Origin: Verrucomicrobiota bacterium | Lineage (GTDB): Bacteria; Verrucomicrobiota; Verrucomicrobiia; Verrucomicrobiales; Verrucomicrobiaceae | DNA length: 60,800 nt | Direction of reading: 5' to 3' | Assembly: GCA_017301975.1 (NCBI GenBank) | Contig: JAFLEI010000040.1 | Location: forward strand, 1-60,800 | In this document: piece after piece, positions 23,846 through 31,526 of the stretch | How the letters are laid out: each line of letters begins with the position of its first letter | How positions within the stretch are numbered: position 1 is the stretch's first letter | Notes under the pieces: model-generated | Databases searched by the model: none | Told to the model about the DNA's origin: nothing | The model's input: the letters and a program-made list of their open reading frames with translations, nothing else | Position numbers and translations under genes: made by a program

Positions 23846-26710
23846 ATGGCCACTTCCTTTCGCATTCGCTCGATTCTTGCCGGTTTTTCACTGGCATTCA
23901 CTGCCGTCCTGCACGGTGCGCCAGCGGATGAGGCCGCTGCGGCGCGCAGCTTCACGCTGAAGGTTCTGCCGTTGCTGAAGGAGAAGTGTTTTGCCTGCCA
24001 CGGCGATGACAAGGAGAAGATCAAGGGCGACCTGAACATGCTGAGCCGAGAGGGGCTGCTCAAAGGTGGTGAAAATTCGGACAAGGTGCTGGTGCCTGGA
24101 AAGGCGGAGGCGAGCTCGATGTTTGTCGCGGTGACGTGGCAGGATGCCGATTTGGAAATGCCGCCGAAGGAGAATGACCGGCTGACGAAGGAGCAGATCG
24201 AACTGCTGCGTGACTGGATTGCTGCCGGTGCGCTGTGGCCGGGCGAGGCGGAGCAGGCAAAGCTGCGCGAGGCCGAGCGGGCGGTGGTGTCGAATGCGGA
24301 TGGGGTCATCCTGAAATCCAGCGGCGGGCTGGCGGATGCGTGGACGTACCGCCGCTACAAGGCGGAGGACATCTGGGCGTTTCAGCCGGTGAAGAAGCCT
24401 GCAGTTCCGGAGGCACAGGCGGGGAATGCGATTGATCATTTCATCAGTGCCAAACTGGCGAAGACGAAGACTGAGCCTGCCGCGCGTGCAGATGCGCCCA
24501 CACTGATCCGCCGTGCCAGCTTTGATCTCATCGGCCTGCCGCCGACGCCTGAAGAAGTCGCGACGTTTGTGACCGCGTGGAAGGTGGAACCGGCCAAGGC
24601 GTGGGAGTCGCTCATTGACCGCCTCCTTGCCAGCCCGCACTACGGCGAACGCTGGGCGCAGCACTGGCTGGATGTGACGCGCTACGCTGACACCGGGGGC
24701 ATGGCGAATGATTACGAGCGCTCGAACATGTGGCGCTACCGCGACTATGTGATTCGCTCGCTTAACAATGACAAGCCGTACAACGAGTTCGTACTGGAAC
24801 AGCTCGCGGGTGATCAACTGGCTGATGCATCCGCGCTCAAGCGTCTCGGTGGCGATGCCAAGAAGCTGGCGCAGACCCGTCTGAAGGGCGAATACACGCC
24901 GGAGGAGGCGGAAGACATCGTGGCGACTGGCTTCCTGCGCATGGGGCCGTGGGACAATGCGATGGTGAAGGACGAGGAGGCGCGGCAGATTTATCGCGAC
25001 GATCTCGTCAATGCCATCGGCCAGACTTTCCTGGCCACGACGATGCGCTGCTTCAAGTGCCACGATCACAAGTTCGACCCGCTGCCGACACGTGACTATT
25101 ACCGCGTGTATGCCGCGATCTCGGGCATCCAGATGGCCGAGCGCCCGCTGAGCTATCTGCCGGAGGAACGGCGCGATGGTTTTGCGGAAGGGAAAACTTT
25201 CGTGCAGCGCATGCTGGCGTTTGCGACTGGTGAGAAGAAGAAAATCACCCAGAAGCGCGAGGATGCTGCGCGCGAGTGGTTCAAGGGGCACAACCTGCCC
25301 TACAAGACGAATGAGGATCGCAAGAACCTGCCCGACGAGGAAAAGCCTGCGCGCAATGTGGGCCTGGATTTCGTGGACGAAGGCCAGCTCAAGGTGCGCG
25401 AGCAGGATGAGTGGATCTGGGAGCGTGCGCTGGAACGCTATGAGCCGATGGTGCAGAGCGTCTATGACGGCGGCGATGCCAAATTCAAAAACGCGCGCAA
25501 GCTGCGCATGCCGGAGGTGACGAAAGCCAGCCTGAAGACCGAGACGTACATTCTCACCGGAGGCTCCATTGAAGCACCCGGAGAAAAAGTGCAGCCTGGT
25601 GTGCTCAGTGCCATTGGCCTGAGAGTTGAAGGTGCCCAAGGCGACCCGTTTGTGCTGCCGGAGGATTTGACCGGACGCCGTCTGGGACTGGCGAAGTGGA
25701 TCGCTGATGCGCGTAATCCGCTCACGACGCGCTCGATTGTGAACCGTCTGTGGCAGCATCATTTTGGCAAGCCCATCGCGGGAACGCCAAACAACTTCGG
25801 GGTGAAAGGCGGAAAGCCGACGCATCCTGAGCTGCTGGACTGGCTGGCGGCTGATTTCGTGGAGCACGGCTGGACGATGAAGCGGATGCACAAGCTCATC
25901 ATGATGTCACAGGCCTACCAGATGGCGGCGGGGCATCCGCAGATGGACAGGCTCAAAAATGACGACCCGAATAATGAGCGGTTGGCCTACTTTCCGAACC
26001 GGCGTCTGACCGCCGAGGAAATGCGCGATGCGATGCTGTCCATCACGGGCGAGCTGAACCCCATGCTCGGCGGTCTGCCCGCGATGCCGGAGGTGAACAT
26101 GGAAGTCGCGCTGCAGCCGCGTATGATTCAGTTCTCGCTCGCACCCGCGTATCAGGCTTCGCCCACGCCGGCGGAGCGCAACCGCCGCAGCATTTACGCG
26201 TATCGTGTGCGTGGGCAGGCCGATCCCTTTCTCGAAGTCTTCAACCAGCCGAATCCGAACGACTCCTGCGACATGCGCGATTTCGCCTCCGTGTCGCCGC
26301 AGGCGTTTACGATGATGAACAGCGATCTCATCACGGACCGCGCCATCGCTTTCGCGCTGCGGGTGCAGAAGGAAACGAAAGCGCCGGAAGCTCAGATCGG
26401 CCGCGCCTTCCAGCTCGCGCTAGGTCGTTCGCCGTCCGTCACTGAGAGCAAGCGGCTGACCGCTTACCTCGGTGAAATGCAGCAGTATCATCGAGGAGTG
26501 AAGCCGGAACCGGTGACGTATCCCACGCGCATCACGCGCTCACTCGTGGAGGAGTTTTCCGGCAAGATCTTCGAGTATGAGGAAATTCTGCCCGCCTTCG
26601 AAAAATACACCGCCGACAAGAAACCCGCCGACGTGGGTGCTGAGACGCGTGCGCTCGCGGATGTCTGCCTGCTGCTGCTGAATAGCCCTGAGTTTGCCTA
26701 CCTTTACTGA
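23846..26710 (+). CDS. PSD1 (DUF1549/DUF1553) planctomycete cytochrome c protein
   Basis: 954 residues with a signal peptide, an N-terminal cytochrome c domain (heme motif CFACHGDD near residue 50, ligand region DLEMPPKENDRLT), then DUF1549 at about 195-430 (ASFDLIGLPPTPEEV, SPHYGERWAQHWLDVTRYADT, a second CFKCHDHKFDPLPTRDYY) and DUF1553 at about 610-900 (NPLTTRSIVNRLWQHHFGKPI, HPELLDWLAADFVEHGWTMKRMH, FASVSPQAFTMMNSD, NSPEFAYLY). The family is nearly restricted to Planctomycetota and Verrucomicrobiota; it is exported, heme-bearing and of unproven activity, frequently linked to polysaccharide-degrading loci. It is followed after 8 bp by its standard DUF1501 partner. A motif B promoter lies directly upstream and there is no Shine-Dalgarno sequence. 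Confidence 0.9.
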   Translation: MATSFRIRSILAGFSLAFTAVLHGAPADEAAAARSFTLKVLPLLKEKCFACHGDDKEKIKGDLNMLSREGLLKGGENSDKVLVPGKAEASSMFVAVTWQDADLEMPPKENDRLTKEQIELLRDWIAAGALWPGEAEQAKLREAERAVVSNADGVILKSSGGLADAWTYRRYKAEDIWAFQPVKKPAVPEAQAGNAIDHFISAKLAKTKTEPAARADAPTLIRRASFDLIGLPPTPEEVATFVTAWKVEPAKAWESLIDRLLASPHYGERWAQHWLDVTRYADTGGMANDYERSNMWRYRDYVIRSLNNDKPYNEFVLEQLAGDQLADASALKRLGGDAKKLAQTRLKGEYTPEEAEDIVATGFLRMGPWDNAMVKDEEARQIYRDDLVNAIGQTFLATTMRCFKCHDHKFDPLPTRDYYRVYAAISGIQMAERPLSYLPEERRDGFAEGKTFVQRMLAFATGEKKKITQKREDAAREWFKGHNLPYKTNEDRKNLPDEEKPARNVGLDFVDEGQLKVREQDEWIWERALERYEPMVQSVYDGGDAKFKNARKLRMPEVTKASLKTETYILTGGSIEAPGEKVQPGVLSAIGLRVEGAQGDPFVLPEDLTGRRLGLAKWIADARNPLTTRSIVNRLWQHHFGKPIAGTPNNFGVKGGKPTHPELLDWLAADFVEHGWTMKRMHKLIMMSQAYQMAAGHPQMDRLKNDDPNNERLAYFPNRRLTAEEMRDAMLSITGELNPMLGGLPAMPEVNMEVALQPRMIQFSLAPAYQASPTPAERNRRSIYAYRVRGQADPFLEVFNQPNPNDSCDMRDFASVSPQAFTMMNSDLITDRAIAFALRVQKETKAPEAQIGRAFQLALGRSPSVTESKRLTAYLGEMQQYHRGVKPEPVTYPTRITRSLVEEFSGKIFEYEEILPAFEKYTADKKPADVGAETRALADVCLLLLNSPEFAYLY

Positions 26711-26718
26711 ACACCGCC

Positions 26719-28134
26719 ATGAACCACCCACTCTGCTCACGCCCTGTCTCAAACGCGTTCACACGCCGACAGATGTTCCACGGTCTTGGTGCCTCGCTTG
26801 GCTCGCTCGCGTTCACGGATCTGCTGGCCAAGGATGGTGTCGCTGCCTCACCGCTCGCGCCGAAGAATCCGATGCTTCCCGCGAAGGCCAAGAACGTCAT
26901 CATGCTGTTCATGGAGGGCGGGCCGGGGCACATGGACACGTTTGATCCGAAGCCGAAGCTCAACGAGCTGCACAAGAAGGAATCGAAGCTGGCGGCAGGT
27001 CAGGAGACGGGCTTCAAATTCTTCGTCGGCAGCCCCTTCAAGTTCAACAAGGTCGGGAAAAACGGCATCGAGATGTGCGACCAGTGGAAGTATCTCGCAG
27101 ATCCGTATGTGGCCGATGAACTGTGCAACTACCGTGGCTGCCAGGCGGAGTCGCTGAACCATCCCGAGGCGCTGTACCACATGAACACCGGCAGCCGTCT
27201 TGGCGCAGATCCGGCGCTGGGTTCCTGGGTCACTTACGGGCTCGGCTCGGTGAATCAGAATCTGCCGGGCTATGTGGTCATGACCGAACTCGCCTACCCG
27301 CAGGGCGGAGCGCGGAACTGGAGCAATGGCTTTCTGCCTGCGAACTTTCAGGGCACGCGCCTGCGCCCCGAAGGCTCGCCGATTTTGGATCTGAACGCGC
27401 AGCCCTTCAAGACACGCGCGCATCAACGCCGCTTCCTCGATGAAATGGCTTTTCTCAATGAGCAGCACGCCGCTCAGCATGCTGAGCACAAGGAACTCGC
27501 CGCGCGCATGGAGAGCTACGAGCTGGCATACCGCATGCAGATGGAAGTGCCCGAACTCGCGGACATCCAGGGCGAAAACGAGGCCACGCGCGAGATGTAC
27601 GGTCTCAATGACAAGGACACCGCGACGTTTGGCCGCCAATGCCTGCTGGCCCGCAAGATGATCGAGAAAGGCGTACGCTTCGTGCAGATTTTCAGCGGCG
27701 GCTGGGACAGTCACGACTACCTCGAACGTGCGCACACCGAACGCATCCGAAGCGTGGACCGTGGCATGGCGGCGCTCATTCGCGATCTGAAGCAGCGCGG
27801 CATGCTGGAGGACACTCTCGTCATCTGGACGGGAGAATTTGGCCGCACGCCTGACAACAACAAGCGCGGCGGAGTTTATTCCCTCGGACGCGGGCATAAC
27901 AATCAGGCCATGACCATGCTGATGGCGGGTGGTGGTGTGAAACCGGGCATCGTCGGCAGCACCGATGACCTCGGACTGAAGGCCGTTGAAACGGTGCACC
28001 CGATCCGCGATTTGCACGTCACCTTGTTGCAGTTGCTCGGGCTTGATGACAACAAGCTGACCTATTACCACGCGGGGCGCTACAAGCAGCTCTCACAGTT
28101 TGGCGGCCAGGTGATCAAGGAGCTGATCGCGTAG
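26719..28134 (+). CDS. DUF1501 protein, Tat-exported
   Basis: 471 residues with a twin-arginine signal (TRRQMFHGLGASLGSLAFTDLLA) and the DUF1501 sulfatase/phosphatase-like fold: NVIMLFMEGGPGHMDTFDPKP near residue 55, MARKMIEKGVRFVQIFSGGWDSHD-type block, LEDTLVIWTGEFGRTPDNN, GRGHNNQAMTMLMAGGGVKPG and the terminal LLQLLGLDDNKLTYYHAGRYKQL. DUF1501 proteins are the constant companions of PSD1 cytochromes; the metal-binding aspartates and histidines of the alkaline phosphatase superfamily are partly kept, but no substrate is known. The 8-bp gap to the PSD1 gene makes an operon certain. Confidence 0.9.
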   Translation: MNHPLCSRPVSNAFTRRQMFHGLGASLGSLAFTDLLAKDGVAASPLAPKNPMLPAKAKNVIMLFMEGGPGHMDTFDPKPKLNELHKKESKLAAGQETGFKFFVGSPFKFNKVGKNGIEMCDQWKYLADPYVADELCNYRGCQAESLNHPEALYHMNTGSRLGADPALGSWVTYGLGSVNQNLPGYVVMTELAYPQGGARNWSNGFLPANFQGTRLRPEGSPILDLNAQPFKTRAHQRRFLDEMAFLNEQHAAQHAEHKELAARMESYELAYRMQMEVPELADIQGENEATREMYGLNDKDTATFGRQCLLARKMIEKGVRFVQIFSGGWDSHDYLERAHTERIRSVDRGMAALIRDLKQRGMLEDTLVIWTGEFGRTPDNNKRGGVYSLGRGHNNQAMTMLMAGGGVKPGIVGSTDDLGLKAVETVHPIRDLHVTLLQLLGLDDNKLTYYHAGRYKQLSQFGGQVIKELIA

Positions 28135-28211
28135 AACGATACAGCGCATAGTCCCCCAGCCGTTCGAGCTGAACAAAGACAACGAACGAAACCCAACACG
28201 GAAAGAACATC

Positions 28212-29585
28212 ATGAAAAATCCATTCAAGAACCTCTTATTCACAGCGCTGGCGGCACTTGCTACTTCGAGCATCAGTTCTGCCCAGGATAGCGACGCCAC
28301 CCGCCTTTTGAAGGAGCGAAGCGCGGAGTTTCAAGAGGACGTCATCAAGGTGGCTCACAATGTTTATGTGGCCGTCGGGTTTGGGGTTTCGCCCAGTTCC
28401 ATGATCGTCGGCACGGACGGCGTGATCATCGTTGATACCATGATCGACATGGACAGCGCGGCGCGCGCCTTGGCAGCCTTTCGAAAAATCACCGACAAGC
28501 CCGTCAAAGGCATCATCTTCACCCACAGCCACGGCGATCACATCAGCGGTGCCAGCGCCTTTATCGGCGCTGAGCCGCCTCAGGTCTGGGCCCGCGACAA
28601 TTTTGGTGCCGAAGCACGCACCTTCAGCGGCGCGTTTATGACCATTCAAAATGTGCGTGGTGCGCGGCAGGGCGGATTCAAGCTGCCTCCCGAAAAGCGG
28701 ATCAACAACGGGGTCGCCAAAGCGTACTACCCGAAACGGGGCGGTGAAGTTTTCTCAGGCGGCGGCAGCGAAAAAGTCGAACCCACCCATACCTTCTCTG
28801 AGCCGCGCAAGCAGATCGAGATCGCCGGAGTCAAGATCGACCTGGTCGCCGTGGATGGCGAGACCTCAGACGCGCTCTACGTCTGGCTGCCGAACCAGAA
28901 GGTGCTGTTCAGCGGTGACAATTTCTACAAGTCCTGGCCCAACGCCTATGCGATTCGTGGCACGCCCTACCGCGACATCCGCAGCTGGGCGCAAGCCGAT
29001 GACGCCATGGCCAAAGAGGGTGCGGAGGTTCTCGTGCCGGGGCACACGCGTCCGATCATCGGCAAGGCCGAGGTGAAGCAAGCGCTCACCGATTACCGCG
29101 ACGCCATTCGCTTCGTCTTCGACAAGACCATTGAAGGCATCAACAAAGGCATGACGCCTGATATGCTCGTCGGCTATGTGAAACTGCCCGCTGAACTGGC
29201 GGAAAAGGATTATTTGCTCGAATACTATGGCAATGTCGAATGGGCCGTGCGCGCCATCTTCGACGGCTATCTCGGCTGGTTTGATGGCAATCCATCCAAC
29301 CTTTTCCCGCTGCCGCCGGAAGAAGAAGCCCGGCGCATGGCCAAGCTGGCCGGTGGCGAGGTGGCCCTGCTCAAACTCGCCCAGCAGGCGCTCGCGGATG
29401 GCGATGCTCAATGGTCTGCCCAATTGTGCGACCACCTCCTGGCACTGAACCGGCAGGCCAGCGAACCCAAGCTGATCAAAGCCGACGCGCTCACCGTGCT
29501 CGCCGAAAAACTGCTCACAGCCACCGGTAGAAACTACTACCTCACCTATGCTCAGGAATTGCGCGCGGCGGCCAAGAACCAGTAA
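28212..29585 (+). CDS. Metallo-beta-lactamase-fold alkylsulfatase (SdsA/BDS1-like), secreted
   Basis: 457 residues with a signal peptide ending near SSAQDS, a zinc-binding motif HSHGDH (H105, H107, D109, H110), a downstream SGDNFYKSWPN and PGHTRPI that fit the remaining metal ligands, and the dimerisation-domain signature DGYLGWFDGNPSNLFPLPP (about residues 348-367) characteristic of SdsA-type linear alkylsulfatases. These hydrolyse primary alkyl sulfates with inversion, using two zinc ions. It is shorter than SdsA1 (about 660 residues) because the C-terminal sterol-carrier-like domain is missing. The gene has a recognisable ribosome-binding site (GGAAAG), unlike the motif B genes, and begins 77 bp after DUF1501, so it may be co-transcribed or have its own promoter. 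Confidence 0.8.
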   Translation: MKNPFKNLLFTALAALATSSISSAQDSDATRLLKERSAEFQEDVIKVAHNVYVAVGFGVSPSSMIVGTDGVIIVDTMIDMDSAARALAAFRKITDKPVKGIIFTHSHGDHISGASAFIGAEPPQVWARDNFGAEARTFSGAFMTIQNVRGARQGGFKLPPEKRINNGVAKAYYPKRGGEVFSGGGSEKVEPTHTFSEPRKQIEIAGVKIDLVAVDGETSDALYVWLPNQKVLFSGDNFYKSWPNAYAIRGTPYRDIRSWAQADDAMAKEGAEVLVPGHTRPIIGKAEVKQALTDYRDAIRFVFDKTIEGINKGMTPDMLVGYVKLPAELAEKDYLLEYYGNVEWAVRAIFDGYLGWFDGNPSNLFPLPPEEEARRMAKLAGGEVALLKLAQQALADGDAQWSAQLCDHLLALNRQASEPKLIKADALTVLAEKLLTATGRNYYLTYAQELRAAAKNQ

Positions 29586-29635
29586 CGCCCGGCCTCATCC
29601 ATTTCACGGATGGCAGCGACGTGAGCAATTTGGAT

Positions 29636-29664
29636 GTTAACTTTACGGCAGGAGCGGCATTTGC
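29636..29664 (+). promoter_or_regulatory. Motif B element ahead of the 29.9-35.5 kb sulfatase operon
   Basis: GTTAACTTTA at 29636 and GGCATTTGC at 29656-29664 (20 bp start to start). The nearest good gene start is the sulfatase at 29893, about 230 bp downstream, much further than at the other copies; a short reading frame starts only 4 nt after the motif, at 29669, and seems decayed. Confidence 0.6.
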
Positions 29665-29668
29665 CGTC

Positions 29669-29807
29669 ATGACTCTCTGTCCCGGACTGCTTTCTGTGCC
29701 TTGCGTGGCTCCTTTTCGCCGAGGAATCCCATCCACGCGATGCCAGGTGGCAGCTTCCATTTTACCGATTCAGCCATGAAAGTGCGTACGAAGACTCGTT
29801 GACCTAA
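29669..29807 (+). pseudogene. Possible decayed 5' gene fragment under motif B
   Basis: An ATG lies 4 nt after motif B. Read straight, it gives only 36 residues. After a shift of one frame the sequence becomes signal-peptide-like (CFLCLAWLLFAEESHPRD) and continues as ordinary-looking protein to a TAA at 29805. This would fit the remains of an exported protein that once occupied the normal position behind the promoter. The evidence is thin: no family was recognised and the frameshift is assumed. Confidence 0.25.
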
Positions 29808-29892
29808 AATATTCCTTGTCCGCTTTGGGGCGCTCGTGCGGGAAGTAATAGCAAGGGTATTGACGCGCCAACGTTATGCCTGCCACAACCGT

Positions 29893-31512
29893 ATGAAACA
29901 CGCCATCCATCTCGCTTCGCTCGCTGCCGCCGCCTTTCTGGGCGGGGGTGTTTTCGTCAATGCCGCTCCCGCTGATGCGACGCGCCCAAACATCGTTTTC
30001 ATCTTCGCCGATGACTGGGGCTGGGGGGATCTTTCGTGTCATGGGCATCCGTGGGTGAAGACGCCGAATCTGGACCGGCTGGCCAGCGAGGGGACGGATT
30101 TTCAGCAGTTCAACGTGCTCAATCCGGTGTGCTCGCCGAGTCGTGCCGCGGTGATGACGGGGCATTATCCAGCGCGGCACTCGGTGCATCAGCACTTCGC
30201 TGCGCCGGAGCAAAATCATCAGCGCGGCATGCCTGACTGGCTGGACCCGAAGGCCCCCATGCTGCCGCGTTTTCTTCAGCAGGCGGGCTATCGCACCGGC
30301 CACTTTGGCAAATGGCACCTGACCAACCGCGACACGCAAGGCGCCCCAAAAGCGGAGGCGTATGGCTACGATGAAGCTGCCGTCTTTAATGGCGGTGCGG
30401 GCTGGGATTCGGCGGATCTGCATGCCACGGCGGCGAATACGACGGCCTTCATCAAAGCGAACAAAGACAAGCCGTTCTTCATCAACGCCTGGATTCACGA
30501 GAGCCACACGCCGCATGTGCCGACTGAGGAGTCGATGGCGATGTGGAAGCACCTTGATGAGCAGAAGCAGATCTATGCCGCCGTCATCACCGATGGCGAC
30601 AATGTGGTGGGCGCGATCCTTGAGGCGCTGAAGGCCGAAGGTGTGGCGGACAATACGGTGGTGATGTTCTCCAGCGACAACGGCCCGGAGCACACAGCAC
30701 CCAAGGCGGGACCGAAAAAACATGACGTCGATGCGAACGTGACCGGCTATGACACCTATTACAGCATCGGCTCCACGGATGGCATGCGCGGGCGCAAACG
30801 CAGTTTGTTTGAGGGCGGCGTGCGCGTGCCATTCATCGTGCGCTGGCCCGGCCACACACCGGCGGGTGCGCAGAACACCACCACGGTCTTCACGGCGGTT
30901 GATCTGCTCCCCACACTCTGCGCAGCGGCGGGTGTGGCGCTGCCCGCCAGCTATCACGGCGATGGCGAAAACCTGCTCGATGCTTTCAATGGCAAAGCCA
31001 CCGCACGCACGCGCCCCATTTTTTGGGAATGGCTGGGCACCAAGGCCGAGCCCGACTACTGGCCACGCCTGGCCGTGCGCGACGGCGACTGGAAACTGGT
31101 GATGACCGGCGACGCGCAGCGCGCCGAGTTGCATCACCTCAACGAGGACCGCGCTGAGGCCGCCGATGTCGCGAAGGATCATCCTGACATCGTCGCCCGC
31201 CTGAGCAAGATGGCGCTTGAATGGAAGGCCACACTTCCCACCCAGCCGAATCCTGAATGCCTGAGTACGCAAAAAATCGAGGCGGCACCCGGCCCGAAGA
31301 AGACGGCCGCCAAAGGCTCCGGGGTGACCCCCGAAGTGCGCGCCAAGGCCCTGGAACGCTGGGACACGAACAAAGACGGCGTCCTGATACTCGACGAATA
31401 CAAGGCCGGACTGAAGGGGCAGGACAACCTGGATGCGCGTTTCAAAAACTTCGACAAGAACAGCGATGGCAAACTGACGCGCGCGGAGTTCGTCGGGCCA
31501 GCGGCGAAATAG
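29893..31512 (+). CDS. Secreted sulfatase with C-terminal EF-hand pair
   Basis: From the ATG at 29893, 539 residues: signal peptide (MKHAIHLASLAAAAFLGGG), sulfatase core with PNIVFIFADDWGWGDLSCHG, formylglycine motif CSPSR at C80 (VCSPSRAAVMTG), YRTGHFGKWHL, MFSSDNGPEH and GMRGRKRSLFEGGVRVPFIVRWPG. It belongs to the arylsulfatase A-like branch. After about residue 470 two EF-hand loops follow, DTNKDGVLILDE and DKNSDGKLTRAE, each with the calcium-liganding Asp/Asn/Glu pattern; these probably bind calcium and stabilise or anchor the enzyme. The frame from 29836 lacks a signal peptide and is not chosen. It starts an apparent operon with the genes at 31527 and 33926. Confidence 0.9.
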   Translation: MKHAIHLASLAAAAFLGGGVFVNAAPADATRPNIVFIFADDWGWGDLSCHGHPWVKTPNLDRLASEGTDFQQFNVLNPVCSPSRAAVMTGHYPARHSVHQHFAAPEQNHQRGMPDWLDPKAPMLPRFLQQAGYRTGHFGKWHLTNRDTQGAPKAEAYGYDEAAVFNGGAGWDSADLHATAANTTAFIKANKDKPFFINAWIHESHTPHVPTEESMAMWKHLDEQKQIYAAVITDGDNVVGAILEALKAEGVADNTVVMFSSDNGPEHTAPKAGPKKHDVDANVTGYDTYYSIGSTDGMRGRKRSLFEGGVRVPFIVRWPGHTPAGAQNTTTVFTAVDLLPTLCAAAGVALPASYHGDGENLLDAFNGKATARTRPIFWEWLGTKAEPDYWPRLAVRDGDWKLVMTGDAQRAELHHLNEDRAEAADVAKDHPDIVARLSKMALEWKATLPTQPNPECLSTQKIEAAPGPKKTAAKGSGVTPEVRAKALERWDTNKDGVLILDEYKAGLKGQDNLDARFKNFDKNSDGKLTRAEFVGPAAK

Positions 31513-31526
31513 CGCCGCCGAATACG

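Noticed and set aside
29770..31272. 500-residue open frame on the minus strand
   Set aside because: It runs opposite a sulfatase with all active-site motifs. Its translation is rich in Arg, His and Ala without domain pattern, the usual shadow in GC-rich DNA. The same holds for the long minus-strand frames at 5374-7071, 7109-8395, 2145-3341 and 23888-25891.
31257..31526. 90-codon N-terminal extension of the unknown protein at 31527
   Set aside because: It lies fully within the sulfatase C terminus and EF-hand region in another frame, and the signal peptide begins only at 31527.
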